A stretch of 64,000 bases of DNA from CAWJPY01 sp963844865 (GCA_963844865.1 CAWJPY010000003.1:10639-74638); one strand, 5' to 3'. Counted from the first letter of the stretch, positions 25,871-35,661 are shown. Translations and numbers: made by a program. Notes: generated by a model from the letters alone, not told the origin.

Positions 25871-27031
25871 ATGAACATCGACGACGTCAAGACAGTCGCC
25901 ATGATCGGCGCCGGGGACATGGGCCACGGCATTGCCGAGGTGGCCCTTCTCGGGGGATACAACGTCAACCTCTACGACATCAAGGAGGAGTTCGTCGAAA
26001 AGGGCAAGAGCCGGATCTTTCAAAGCCTCGACAAGCTGGTGGACAAGGGCAAGGTCAAGGCCGAGCACGACCAGGCCATCCGCTCCAAGCTCCTGAAGAC
26101 CACCACCGACCTCGACGAGGCGGTAGGGAACGCCGACCTGGTCATCGAGGCCGTGCCCGAGAACATGGACCTCAAGAAGAAGGTGTTCGGCGACCTCGAC
26201 AAGCACGCCCCCAAGCACACTCTGTTCGCCTCCAACACCTCGACCATGAGCATCTCCGAAATCGCCGAGGCCACCAGCCGCCCCGACAAGGTGCTCGGGC
26301 TGCACTACTTCAACCCGGCGGTGCTGATGCGCCTGGTGGAGGTGATCCGGGCCGACAAGACCTCGGACGAGACCATCCAGATCGGCATGGCCTACGTGGA
26401 GAAGATCAAGAAGCTCCCGGTGCTGGTCAAGAAGGACTCCCCGGGCTTCATCGCCAACCGGGTCAACCAGGCCCCGGCGGTGCTCTTCATGGAGATCGCC
26501 GAGCGCGGCGAGATCGAGCCCGAGGCCATGGACGCGTTCATGCGCCTCATCGGCTCCGCCATGGGGCCGTACGAGCTCACCGACTACGTGGGCGTCGACG
26601 TGGCGGTGGACGTCAGCCGCTACTTCGCGAAGACCCTGGACCCCGAGTACGGTCCGGCGCCGCACCTCGTCAAGATGATGGAGGAGGGCAAGCTGGGCAA
26701 GAAGAGCGGCCAGGGCTACTTCACCTGGCCCAACGGCGAGCGGCCCAAGATCGACCTGGCCAAGGCCACCAACAAGTTCAGCTTCTTCTGGCCGGTCTTC
26801 GTGCAGATCAACGAGGCCACCAAGCTCATCCAGGAGGGGGTGGTCGACACGCTGAACGACGTCGACCTGGCGCTCATCAACTCCTCGGGCAACCCCATGG
26901 GGCCCATCAACCTGGGCCGGTCCATCTCCAAGTGGGACCTCACCGACGGGCTCAACATGCTCGCCGCCAAGTACGACAAGGAGATCTTCAAGCCCACCCG
27001 ACGGGTGCTGGAGGGCGGCCACAAGATCTAG
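25871..27031 (+). CDS. 3-hydroxyacyl-CoA dehydrogenase (NAD-dependent)
   Basis: 386-residue enzyme oxidising (S)-3-hydroxyacyl-CoA to 3-ketoacyl-CoA. The Rossmann loop is VAMIGAGDMGHGIAEVAL. The catalytic His lies in VLGLHYFNPAVLMRLVEVI, with SNTSTMSISEIAEAT before it and SPGFIANRVNQAP after it. The C-terminal domain continues past the usual ~285 residues with a second half-domain (KIDLAKATNKFSFFWPVFVQ ... NSSGNPMGPINLGRSI). This resembles the longer duplicated-C-terminal dehydrogenases of bacterial and archaeal beta-oxidation. AAGGGAGGAGGGCGACC precedes the ATG. It is the second gene of the thiolase operon, with a strong terminator after it. Confidence 0.92.
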   Translation: MNIDDVKTVAMIGAGDMGHGIAEVALLGGYNVNLYDIKEEFVEKGKSRIFQSLDKLVDKGKVKAEHDQAIRSKLLKTTTDLDEAVGNADLVIEAVPENMDLKKKVFGDLDKHAPKHTLFASNTSTMSISEIAEATSRPDKVLGLHYFNPAVLMRLVEVIRADKTSDETIQIGMAYVEKIKKLPVLVKKDSPGFIANRVNQAPAVLFMEIAERGEIEPEAMDAFMRLIGSAMGPYELTDYVGVDVAVDVSRYFAKTLDPEYGPAPHLVKMMEEGKLGKKSGQGYFTWPNGERPKIDLAKATNKFSFFWPVFVQINEATKLIQEGVVDTLNDVDLALINSSGNPMGPINLGRSISKWDLTDGLNMLAAKYDKEIFKPTRRVLEGGHKI

Positions 27032-27055
27032 CCACTCCCGCTTCGATACGCACAC

Positions 27056-27084
27056 GAGGGGCCCGTCGACGGGCCCCTCTTTGT
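27056..27084 (+). terminator. Intrinsic terminator of the thiolase/dehydrogenase operon
   Basis: GAGGGGCCC, GTCGAC core, GGGCCCCTC forms a perfect GC-rich hairpin at 27056-27079 followed by TTTGT. It lies 25 bases after the dehydrogenase stop codon and is the clearest plus-strand terminator in the window. Confidence 0.85.
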
Positions 27085-27217
27085 CAATCGGAAGTCCTCG
27101 GCACGTCCCGCTTCTCGGGTCGCATCCACGATCGACGCGCTCGACGCACACGCTTCTCGCGACGCGATGTTCTCTCGGAGACCGCTCGCCCCGTCGCTGC
27201 CGTTGCGGACCGTCTGG

Positions 27218-28165
27218 TCAGCGGCCGGTGTCGGCTTCGGGATGCGCGGTGTCGCCGCGCAACATCTGGACGGCGTGAGGCAGGGTGGGCAGGATCGCCT
27301 CCAGATTCTCCACCGCCGCCTTGGCGCTGCCGGGCAGGTTCACGATCAGGGTGCGGCGGCGGATCCCGCACACCGCCCGCGACAGCCAGGCGTGCGGCGT
27401 GATCGTCGACGAGGCCGCCCGCATGGCCTCAGCGAGCCCTGGCACCTCGCGCTCGACGACCCTGCGCGTGGCCTCGGGGGTGACGTCCCGCTCGGCCAGC
27501 CCGGTGCCGCCCACGGTCACCACCAGGCCGAGGTCGCGGTCCGCGAGGTCGACCAGGGTGGCGGCGATGGTCTCCTCGTCGTCGGGCAGCACCCCGGACC
27601 AGGCCGAGCGGGCGCCCAGCTTCGTCTCGAGCAGGCCGGTCACGGCGGGGCCGGCGGTGTCCTTCGTCTGTCCGGCCGCGCAGCGGTCCGAGACCGTCAC
27701 CACCGCCACCTGGATCACGTCCGGACCCACCACCTCCAGCACCTCGACCGCGTCGCCTGTGGCCACCTCGCCGCCGTTGACGACACGGGCGAACAGGCCG
27801 CGGCGGGGCATGATGCAGTCCCCGGTCCGGACGTAGATCGCACACCGGCTGTGGCAGACCTTGCCCACCTGGCTGATGACGAGCTCCGCCTCCCCCACCG
27901 CCAGCCGGCTGCCCACCCCGAGGGCGGCCAGGTCGAGGCCGCTCACCACCAGGTTCTCGCCGAAGGCCCCCGGTTCCAGCTCGAGCTCTGCGGAGCGCAT
28001 GCCGTCGATGTCGGCCGCATCCAACAGCGACACCTGGCGGTGCCAGCTCCCGGCGTGGGCGTCGCCCTCGATGCCGTGGTCCGCGACCAGACGCGCCCCC
28101 TCCACCGCACGCTTGGGGATCCCGCGGCGCTCGGAGACGCAGACGAAGGCGACGACGCCACTCAC
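27218..28165 (-). CDS. MOSC domain - MogA/MoaB-like fusion protein (molybdenum cofactor)
   Basis: 315-residue two-domain protein. Residues ~1-145 are a MOSC domain (VEGARLVADHGIEGDAHAG ... GAFGENLVV ... CHSRCAIYVRTGDCIMPRRG) implicated in molybdenum/sulfur handling of Moco. Residues ~150-315 are a MoCF-biosynthesis domain with VTVSDRCAAGQTKDTAGP and TVGGTGLAERDVTPEATR. The latter is the MogA/MoaB signature for molybdopterin adenylylation. The GTG start overlaps the moaC stop (GTGA), so the genes are translationally coupled. Fusion of these two domains is known but uncommon. The order moaC then fusion indicates cofactor synthesis. Confidence 0.88.
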   Translation of the reverse strand: MSGVVAFVCVSERRGIPKRAVEGARLVADHGIEGDAHAGSWHRQVSLLDAADIDGMRSAELELEPGAFGENLVVSGLDLAALGVGSRLAVGEAELVISQVGKVCHSRCAIYVRTGDCIMPRRGLFARVVNGGEVATGDAVEVLEVVGPDVIQVAVVTVSDRCAAGQTKDTAGPAVTGLLETKLGARSAWSGVLPDDEETIAATLVDLADRDLGLVVTVGGTGLAERDVTPEATRRVVEREVPGLAEAMRAASSTITPHAWLSRAVCGIRRRTLIVNLPGSAKAAVENLEAILPTLPHAVQMLRGDTAHPEADTGR

Positions 28166-28644
28166 TCCGCGCCCCCTCCGGCGTGCCAGTCTCCCGAGCG
28201 ACCGCCCGACTTGGCGAGGAGGCGCACGCCCTCCAGGACCATGCCCTTGGACAGGGCCTTGAGCATGTCCACCAGGGTCAGACCGGCCACCGTCGCCGCG
28301 GTGAGGGCCTCCATCTCGACGCCGGTGGCCGCCCGAGTGGCGGCCTCCGCGCGAATCACGATGCGGTCGGAGCGGGCCTCGAAGTCCACCTTCACGTGGT
28401 CGAGGGGGATGTTGTGGCACAAGGGGATCAGCTCGGAGGTGCGCTTGGCGGCCATGACCCCGGCCAGGCGGGCGGTCTCGTAGACGTTGCCCTTGGGAGT
28501 GCGGCCCTCCCTCAGGGCGGCCATCACCTCGGGGCCCGTCACCAGCACGCCCTCGGCCACCGCCCGGCGGGCCGTGACCTGCTTGTCTCCCACGTCGACC
28601 ATGCGGGCGGCGCCCTCGTCGTCGAGATGGCTCAGCTCGCCCAC
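28162..28644 (-). CDS. moaC: Cyclic pyranopterin monophosphate synthase
   Basis: 160-residue MoaC, which with MoaA converts GTP to cyclic pyranopterin monophosphate, the first step of molybdenum cofactor synthesis. Family motifs are in order: MVDVGDKQVTARRAVAEG, PKGNVYETARLAGVMAAKRT, LIPLCHNIPLDHVKV with the catalytic His region, TGVEMEALTAATVAGLTLVD and LLAKSGGRSGDW. Length is normal. Translation begins at a GTG preceded by ATCGGAGGCTGAGG. The gene is coupled to the downstream MOSC-MogA fusion by a four-base overlap. Confidence 0.93.
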   Translation of the reverse strand: MGELSHLDDEGAARMVDVGDKQVTARRAVAEGVLVTGPEVMAALREGRTPKGNVYETARLAGVMAAKRTSELIPLCHNIPLDHVKVDFEARSDRIVIRAEAATRAATGVEMEALTAATVAGLTLVDMLKALSKGMVLEGVRLLAKSGGRSGDWHAGGGAE

Positions 28645-29014
28645 CCTCAGCCTCCGATGGCCCGCATGGGATCAGAGCTCCTCATGGCGCCTTCCTTTCG
28701 ATCCGGGAGGCCGCCGGGCATCCTGAACATCACTGTTCCCGCGTGTGACCGCCCACCGCGCGACCCCCAGCCACCACCAGGGTTCCGGCTGACGGGCCGA
28801 AAGCCACGGCAGTATCGGTCCCCCACCCGCGCATTGCAAGCATGCGCCCGGCGGCAGCGTTCGCACGGACCAGCGACTGTCCACTAAGCAGCGTGCCAGG
28901 CACCCCTCTCTGGTGCTCCCGAAGCCTCTCGGAGATCATCACGGCCGCCGTCGCTGTCGCCGCCGTCGCCGTGGGGCTCATCCCACCGTGCCGCGGCCGC
29001 CCACCCAATCCCCT
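28645..29014. other. Intergenic low-complexity region with a partial REP-like hairpin
   Basis: No gene. Around 28888-28925 there is GCGTGCCAGGCACCCCTCTC and TGGTGCTCCCGAAGC, which matches one arm and the flank of the REP-like family. Upstream, GGCGGCAGCGTTCGCACGGAC and ACCAGCGACTGTCCAC resemble the flank of other intergenic tracts. 28940-28980 is GTCGCTGTCGCCGCCGTCG low-complexity sequence. Confidence 0.4.
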
Positions 29015-29168
29015 TGTCATCCTGAGCACGGGGCTCGGTCCGCCGAGCCACGGGCGAAGGATCCCCCGACAGCACCAGACTGGTACCTGCGCTGCGTCCC
29101 ACGGGCCTTCGGGGGATGGTTCGACTCGTCGCTCGCCGCGGACGGCGAGCTCCTCGCTCACCATGACA
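29015..29168 (+). repeat. Dispersed palindromic repeat (TCATCCTGAGC type), copy 3
   Basis: TGTCATCCTGAGCACGGGGC ... GCGAAGGATCCCCCGACAG on the left and GCCTTCGGGGGATGGTTCGA ... CTCCTCGCTCACCATGACA on the right. It shares its inner half, in inverse orientation, with the copy at 17908. It is a standard non-coding member of the HPERSEG-type family. 29220-29281, just before the M28 gene stop, is CTGTCGCCGCCG low-complexity sequence. Confidence 0.75.
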
Positions 29169-29281
29169 GCAACTGGGCACGTGGTGGAGGGCGCTGGCCG
29201 CTGCCCGCTGCCCCAGTTCGCTACCGCCGTCGCTGTCGCCGCCGCGGACGCTGTCCGCCGACGCCGTCGCCCAGGTTCGCG

Positions 29282-30988
29282 CTAGTGGCTGCCGGCCGCC
29301 GTCGGTGTCGTGTCCTGGGCAGCCGCCGCCAGGGCCTGCTGACGGGCGTGCTCGAACTCGTCTCCCGGTTTCCACGCCGGCATGGCGTCGGCGTCGGCCA
29401 CCATCAGCCCCGCGTAGAAGCCGAGCTGGGCGTCCTGGATGAGCCCCGAGAAATCCCAGTCCGGCTCCAGCTCGTCGCTGGGCCGGTGGTAGTGCTCGGC
29501 CAGCCACTGGTCGGACCTCTGCTGCCCCCAACCCGCCGGACGGCCCACGTAGTCACGCCCCGAGCTGAAGTACAGGGCCGGGACGCCGATCTTGGCCAGG
29601 CTGAACTGGTCGGAGCGGTAGAAGGCGCCCTTGTCGGGCTCGGTCTCGCCGGTGACGGTGCGACCCTGGATGGCGGCCGCGGCCCGGGCCACGTCGTCCA
29701 TGGTGGACTTGCCGTTGCCCACCAGGGAGATGTCGGAGGTGCGGCCGAAGATGTTGGCACCGTCGAAGTTGATGCAGGCGGCGATGCGGCCCGCGGGGAA
29801 CGTCGGATGGCGCGCATACCACTCGGAGCCCAGCAGCCCGGACTCCTCGCCGGTGAAGAAGACGAACAGCACCGAGCGTCGGGGGCGCTCCGGCAGCATG
29901 GTGAAGGCGCGGGCGATGGCCAGGAGCTGAGCGCACCCGGTGGCGTTGTCACGGGCGCCGTTGTAGATGGTGTCGCCGGTCTCGTCCGGGGCACCGACCC
30001 CCAGGTGGTCGAAGTGCGCGCCGTAGATCACCACCTCCTTGGCGAGCTCCGGGTCGGACCCCCTGAGCAGGCCCAGGACGTCCGCCGTCTGGCCGTGCTC
30101 GATCCGGCTGGTCAGCGCCAGGGAGGTGTGGATGCCCAGGGGCACCGGCTCGAAGGAGCGCTCGTGGGCCTTGGCCACCAGGGCATCGAGGTCGAACCCG
30201 GCCGCGGCCAGCAGCTTGCGGGTCGCGTCCTCGGTGGTCCAGGCCTTGACCTGGAGGCGCGGCTCGGCTCCCGCCGGCAGCTCGTACTGCTCGCCGGTCC
30301 ACGAGTTCTGGACCACGCGCCAGCGATAGCCCGCCGACGGCGTGGTGTGGATGATGATGGCGCCGACCGCGCCCTGCCGCGCGGCCTCCTCGTACTTGTA
30401 GTCCCAGCGGCCGTAGTAGAGCCGGCGGTTGCCGGCGAACAGGGCCGGGTCCCAGTCCGGGTCGTTGTTGAGCATCAGCAGGATCTTGCCCTTCAGGTCG
30501 GCGCCCTTGTAGTCGTCCCAGTGGTACTCGGGGGCCTGGATGCCGTAGCCGACGAACACCACCTCGGCGTCGGCGACGCCGGCGTGGTTCGCCTGCACGC
30601 CGGGAGCGGCGATGAAGTCGTCCCAGAACGCCAGGTCCACGTCGCCTCCCTTGGCGGCGAAGCGCCAGGTCTTCGGCACCTGTGCGTCGATGCCCACGAT
30701 GGGGAAGCGCTGCTCCCATGAGCCGTCGGGGCCACCCGGCTCGAGACCGAGGGACTCCAGCTCGCTGGCCAGGTAGGCGCGCGCGAGGAGCGCCCCCGGC
30801 TTCGACGGGGCCCTCCCCTCGAGGAGATCGGACGCCAGGAAGCGCACCTGTCCCCTGATTGCGGCGGCGGTGATGGCATTGGCAGCCTCGCTGGCCCCCG
30901 AGGGCAGCGCAGCGGCGGGCGGTGTCGCCGCAGCGGCGGCGGTGGCGGCAATGGAGAGCAACGTGGTCGCGACCCAAGAGAATCTCAC
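29282..30988 (-). CDS. Secreted M28-family zinc aminopeptidase with PA domain
   Basis: 568-residue exported peptidase. It has a signal peptide (residues 1-25) followed by a PA-type inserted domain (VVFVGYGIQAPEYHWDDYKG ... GKILLMLNNDP). The co-catalytic M28 zinc site follows: the His/Asp segment YGAHFDHLGV, the NGARDNATGCAQLL Asp, FFTGEESGLLGS with Glu-Glu, the INFDG Asp and the EHYHRPSDE His. All five ligand positions are recognisable. It resembles PgpS/BapA-type aminopeptidases in acidobacteria. The start is a GTG at 30988 with AAAGGGGG upstream, chosen because it begins the signal peptide; an upstream in-frame start would precede it with non-signal sequence. Confidence 0.9.
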   Translation of the reverse strand: MRFSWVATTLLSIAATAAAAATPPAAALPSGASEAANAITAAAIRGQVRFLASDLLEGRAPSKPGALLARAYLASELESLGLEPGGPDGSWEQRFPIVGIDAQVPKTWRFAAKGGDVDLAFWDDFIAAPGVQANHAGVADAEVVFVGYGIQAPEYHWDDYKGADLKGKILLMLNNDPDWDPALFAGNRRLYYGRWDYKYEEAARQGAVGAIIIHTTPSAGYRWRVVQNSWTGEQYELPAGAEPRLQVKAWTTEDATRKLLAAAGFDLDALVAKAHERSFEPVPLGIHTSLALTSRIEHGQTADVLGLLRGSDPELAKEVVIYGAHFDHLGVGAPDETGDTIYNGARDNATGCAQLLAIARAFTMLPERPRRSVLFVFFTGEESGLLGSEWYARHPTFPAGRIAACINFDGANIFGRTSDISLVGNGKSTMDDVARAAAAIQGRTVTGETEPDKGAFYRSDQFSLAKIGVPALYFSSGRDYVGRPAGWGQQRSDQWLAEHYHRPSDELEPDWDFSGLIQDAQLGFYAGLMVADADAMPAWKPGDEFEHARQQALAAAAQDTTPTAAGSH

Positions 30989-31079
30989 GAACGTCCCCCT
31001 TTCGTCCCGGCCCACAACTCTAACGCAGCGTCGAGACAAGGTCGACCCGTCCGGTGAGAAGAATCAATCCTCTCGTCAA

Positions 31080-31115
31080 GGTTGCGAAAGGCTCTCGGAG
31101 AGGTATCTCGCAACC
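31080..31115 (+). promoter_or_regulatory. Hairpin in the carA upstream region
   Basis: GGTTGCGA at 31080-31087 and TCGCAACC at 31108-31115 are a perfect 8-bp inverted repeat, with a nested CTCTCGGAGAG inside. It lies ~137 bases upstream of carA. A TACACT -10-like box occurs at 31192. It may be an operator or a leader structure; no function is demonstrated. Confidence 0.3.
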
Positions 31116-31251
31116 GAGGCGCGGCCGGCGACGAGTCCCTCGCACCGTCGTGCTGCCTACGCGCTGCCAACGCCGACCTGTTACACTCCCCGCCCAGATG
31201 GGCGCCGTCGGGCAGCGGCGACCACCCCCATGCCAACCCCAGGAGGCACCG

Positions 31252-32355
31252 GTGCGCCGCGGGCGACTCAGACTTGAGGACGGAACCGTACTGGAGGGTC
31301 TGGCCTTCGGAGCCCAGCACCCGGTGGCTGGGGAGGTGGTCTTCAACACCGGCATGGTGGGGTACCCCGAGTCCCTCACCGACCCTTCCTACGCCGGGCA
31401 GATCCTGGTCCTCACCTATCCCCTGGTGGGGAACTACGGCGTGCCGGCGGCGAGGAGGGATGGGTACGGGCTGCCCGTCGGCTTCGAGTCGGAGCGCATC
31501 CAGGCGGCCGGGCTCGTGGTGTGGGAGCACTCGGAACGTTACAGCCACCACGGCGCCGCCCGCAGCCTGGACGCGTGGCTGGCCGGGGAAGGCATCCCTG
31601 CCCTGGCCGGGATCGACACCCGCGCGCTCACCAAGCGGCTGCGCGCCAAGGGCACCATGCTGGGCGCCATCGAGCTCGAGGACAGCGAGCCGCCGGCCCT
31701 GTCCGACCCGAACGCCACCGACCTGGTGGCGACCGTCAGCGTGCACGAGGTCCTGCGCTACGACAGCGGCGGCCCCGACGCGCCCACCGTCGCTCTCCTG
31801 GACTGTGGCTGCAAGGCCAACATCATCCGCAGCCTGCTCGAGCGCGGCCTGAACGTCGTGCGGGTGCCCCACGACCACTACTTCCTGGGCATGGACTTCG
31901 ACGCCCTGGTCATTTCCAACGGGCCCGGAGACCCCCGGATGTGTACGGCGGCGATCCGCAACGTCGAGCGGGCCCTGGCCCTCGACGTTCCGATCCTGGG
32001 GGTCTGCCTCGGCAACCAGCTCCTGGCCCTGGCCCTGGGTCTGGAGACCTTCAAGCTGCCCTTCGGGCACCGCAGTCAGAACCAGCCCTGCATCGAGCTG
32101 GACGAGACCGGGCAGGGTGAGAAGCGATGCGTGATCACCTCCCAGAACCATGGCTTCGCGGTCCGGCCCGACGGCCTGCCCAGCGACTGGAGGTTGTGGT
32201 TCGTCAACGCCAACGACGGCACGGTGGAGGGCATCCGCCACGTCTCCAGACCCGTGCGATCGGTCCAGTTCCACCCCGAGGCCACCCCGGGGCCCGTGGA
32301 CTCGGCCTGGATCTTCGACGACTTCGCCGACCTCCTCAAAGGAGGACGCCGATGA
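31252..32355 (+). CDS. carA: Carbamoyl-phosphate synthase small (glutaminase) subunit
   Basis: 367-residue glutamine amidotransferase subunit supplying ammonia for carbamoyl phosphate in arginine and pyrimidine synthesis. The N-terminal CPSase domain has GRLRLEDGTVLEGLAFG and GEVVFNTGMVGYPESLTDPSYAGQ. The class-I GATase has the nucleophile Cys252 in GVCLGNQLLALALG and the His-x-Glu pair in VQFHPEATPGP. The family usually has GHQ where GNQ appears here; the position is not catalytic. The GTG at 31252 is chosen for its AGGAGG site and because it begins the conserved domain. The stop overlaps the carB start (ATGA). carA itself is intact. Confidence 0.93.
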   Translation: MRRGRLRLEDGTVLEGLAFGAQHPVAGEVVFNTGMVGYPESLTDPSYAGQILVLTYPLVGNYGVPAARRDGYGLPVGFESERIQAAGLVVWEHSERYSHHGAARSLDAWLAGEGIPALAGIDTRALTKRLRAKGTMLGAIELEDSEPPALSDPNATDLVATVSVHEVLRYDSGGPDAPTVALLDCGCKANIIRSLLERGLNVVRVPHDHYFLGMDFDALVISNGPGDPRMCTAAIRNVERALALDVPILGVCLGNQLLALALGLETFKLPFGHRSQNQPCIELDETGQGEKRCVITSQNHGFAVRPDGLPSDWRLWFVNANDGTVEGIRHVSRPVRSVQFHPEATPGPVDSAWIFDDFADLLKGGRR

Positions 32356-35300
32356 GGAGCGAGCCGCCGCGGACCGTCCTGGTGCTCGGCAGCTCGGCGC
32401 TCAAGATCGGCGAGGCCGGGGAGTTCGACTACTCCGGCAGCCAGGCCATCAAGGCCCTCAAGGAGGAGGGTGTCCGCACCATCCTCATCAACCCCAACAT
32501 CGCCACCATCCAGACGTCGGAGCACCTGGCCGACGAGGTGTACTTCGTCCCGGTGACACCCTCCTTCGTGGCCAGCGTGATCGAGCGCGAGCAGCCCGAC
32601 GGCATCCTCCTCGGCTTCGGCGGCCAGACCGCCCTCAACTGCGGCGTCCAGCTCTACCGCGACGGCACGCTGGAGCGACACGGCGTGCGCATCCTGGGAG
32701 CGCCCATCGAGTCGGTGCTGCGACACCGAGGACCGGGAGCGCTTCGTCGGGCCGGCTCGCGGAGATCGACGTCCAGGTGCCGCGCAGCCTGCCCACCACC
32801 AGCATCGAGGAGGCGGTGGCCGCGGGGAGGAAGATCGGCTTCCCGTGCATGGCCCGGGTGGCCTTCGCCCTCGGCGGTCTGGGCTCGGGCATCTGCCGCG
32901 ACGAGGCGGAGCTCCGGGCCCTCGCCCAACGGGCCTTCGCCCACACCGAGCAGGTGCTCGTCGAGGAGTACCTGGAGGGTTGGAAGGAGATCGAGTACGA
33001 GGTGATGCGCGACGCGCTTCGACAACTGCATCACCGTCTGCAACATGGAGAACATCGACCCCATGGGCATCCACACGGGCGAGAGCCTCGTGGTGGCGCC
33101 CAGCCAGACCCTCGACAACCAGGAGTACCACCTGCTGCGGGAGATCGCCATCCGGGTGGTGCGACACCTGGGCATCGTCGGCGAGTGCAACATCCAGTAC
33201 GCGCTGTCGCCCACGGGCGAGGGCTACCGGGTGATCGAGATCAACGCCCGCCTGTCCCGCTCCTCGGCCCTGGCGTCCAAGGCCACCGGCTATCCCCTGG
33301 CCTTCGTGGCCGCCAAGCTCGCCCTCGGGAGGTCGCTCACCGAGGTCGCCGAACTCGGTGACCCGGTCCACCTGCGCCTGCTTCGAGCCCGCCCTGGACT
33401 ACGTGGTGGTGAAGATGCCGCGCTGGGACCTCAAGAAGTTCCCCGGCGTCAACGAGCGGATCGGGTCGGCCATGAAGTCGGTGGGCGAGGTCATGGCCAT
33501 CGGCCGCCGCTTCGAGGAGGCGCTGCAGAAGGCGCTGAGGATGACGGACACCGGGGCGCGGGGGGTGGTGCTGAACAACGGCATCCGTTTTGCGGACCTG
33601 CGCACCTCCCTCGCCGAGCCCACCGAGCGTCGCATCTTCGCCGTGGCCGAGGCGCTGGCGCAGGGCATGTCCACCGCCGAGGTCGCCTCCATCACCCGCA
33701 TCGATCCCTGGTTCATCGACAAGATCGGCCGCATCGTGGGAACCGAGAAGCGCCTCCGGGAGGCCGGCGGACCAGCGGTGGAGGCGGGGCTGCTGCGGCA
33801 GGCCAAGGAGCTCGGCTTCTCCGACGCCCAGATCGCGGCCGCCACGGGAGCGGGCGAGGACGAGGTGCGTGCCCACCGCCAAGGGCTGGGCATCCACCCC
33901 TGCTGCAAGCAGATCGACACCCTGGCCGCGGAGTACCCCGCGGCCACCAACTACCTCTACCTGACCTACAACGGCTCCGAGGACGACGTGCCCTTCGATC
34001 AGGAGGGCACGGTCATGATCCTCGGCCCCGGCGCCTACCGCATCGGCTCCTCGGTGGAGTTCGACTGGTGCTGCGTGAACGCCGTACGCACCCTGCGCGA
34101 CCTGGGCTACCGCACCCTCATGGTCAACCACAACCCGGAGACCGTCAGCACCGACTACGACGAGTGCGACCGCCTGTACTTCGACGAGCTCAGCTTCGAG
34201 ACGGTGAGCGAGATCTACCGCAAGGAGTCGCCGCTGGGGATCATCCTCTCCATGGGCGGGCAGATCCCCAACAACCTGGCGGTGCGCTGCGGTGAGGCCC
34301 AGATGCGGGTGCTCGGCACCTCGCCGCGATCCATCGACCGCGCCGAGAGCCGGCACCACTTCTCGAGCCTCCTCGAGTCCCTGGGGGTGCCCCAGCCGTC
34401 ATGGCAGGAGGTCACCACCGTCGAGGACACCTACCGCTTCGCCCGCGAGCAGGGCTACCCGGTGATCGTGCGTCCCTCCTACGTCCTGTCGGGCGCGGCC
34501 ATGGCCGTGGCCGCCACCGAGGACGAGCTGGGCACCTACCTGGAGAAGGCCGCGGAGGTGTCCCACGACCACCCCGTCGTGGTGAGCAAGTTCATCGAGA
34601 ACGCCAAGGAGATCGACGTCGACGCCGTGGCCCGGGACGGCGAGCTGGTGTGCTCCGCGGTCTCCGAGCACGTGGAGAACGCCGGCGTCCACTCCGGCGA
34701 CGCCACCCTGGTGCTGCCCCCCCAGCGCACCTACCTGGAGACGATGCGCCGCATCCACCGCATCACCACCCAGGTGGCGCGCTCGCTCAGGATCACCGGC
34801 CCGTTCAACATCCAGTTCCTGGCCAAGGACAACCGGGTCATGGTCATCGAGTGCAACCTGCGCGCCTCGCGCAGCTTCCCCTTCGTGTCCAAGGTGCTCA
34901 AGCGCAACTTCATCGACGCCGCCACCCGGGTCATGATGGGGCGCCCCGTGGCCACCGACGACCGCTCCCACCTGGACCTGGACTACGTGGGCGTGAAGGC
35001 GCCCCACTTCTCGTTCACCCGCCTGGAGGGCGCCGACCCGACCTTGGGGTGGAGATGGCCTCCACCGGCGAGGTGGCCTGCCTGGGCTGGGACTTCGACG
35101 AGGCCTTCCTGAAGGCGCTCATCGCCGTGGGCTACCGTTTCCCCATCCGGCGGGCCCTGCTCTCCACCGGTCCCATCGAGTCCAAGGCCGCCTTCCTGGA
35201 CGCCATCCGCCGCTTCTCCGAGCTCGGCGTCGAGCTCCTGGCCACCCAGGGGACGGCGGACTTCCTCGCCCGCAACGACGTCCACACCCAGGTCGTGCGC

Positions 35301-35552
35301 TGGCCCCTGGAGGGCGGCTCCCCCAACGCCGTCGAAGAGATCACGAGCCGCCGGGTGGACCTGGTGATCAACATCCCCAAGCACTTCCAGAAGGAAGAGC
35401 TGACCAACGACTACATCATCCGCCGCACCGCGGTGGACTTCGGCGTGCCGCTGATCACCAATCGCCAGCTCGCCGAGCGCCTCGCCGAGGCCCTGGAGCG
35501 GGTCCCCATCGACCAGCTCGCGGTCCGCCCCTGGAGCTCCTACGACGGCTGA
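32352..35552 (+). pseudogene. carB: Carbamoyl-phosphate synthase large subunit gene with five frameshifts
   Basis: The whole ~1,065-residue protein is recognisable, but across three reading frames. Start: VLGSSALKIGEAGEFDYSGS. The first ATP-grasp, oligomerisation, second ATP-grasp and MGS-like domains all follow, to the natural stop. Frame changes, all single-base: an extra base near 32721 (before DTEDRERFV), an extra G near 32748-32750 (before GRLAEIDVQVP), an extra base near 33013 (before FDNCITVCNMENIDPMG), an extra base near 33351 (before NSVTRSTCACFEPALDY) and a missing G at ~35046 (before VEMASTGEVACLG). Protein similarity between the sites is uninterrupted, so the damage is recent or artefactual. 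It overlaps carA by four bases. Confidence 0.9.
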
Positions 35553-35568
35553 CCCGGCACCGGGAGCT

Positions 35569-35661
35569 GATCGCGGCAGCTGCGGCGTCGAGGGCCTTGC
35601 GGTGAGCGATGAGGCCGGTGCCGGCGAGGACGTTGCGCATGGTCACCTCCGGGTCGTTCAT
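35569..35661 (-). pseudogene. Truncated four-helix-bundle (23S rRNA-IVP-like) gene
   Basis: Only the first ~31 codons remain (MNDPEVTMRNVLAG ... LIAHRKALDAAAAAI). They align with the intact copy at 52242-52616 (MNDPEVIMPDVLATSDLIAHRKALEAAGTAI). The similarity ends 16 bases from the carB stop. A GGGAGGC ribosome binding site precedes the ATG, and the start lies inside the palindromic head at 35638-35729. It is a 3'-deleted remnant of the mobile-looking element described for 42115 and 52593. Confidence 0.75.
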
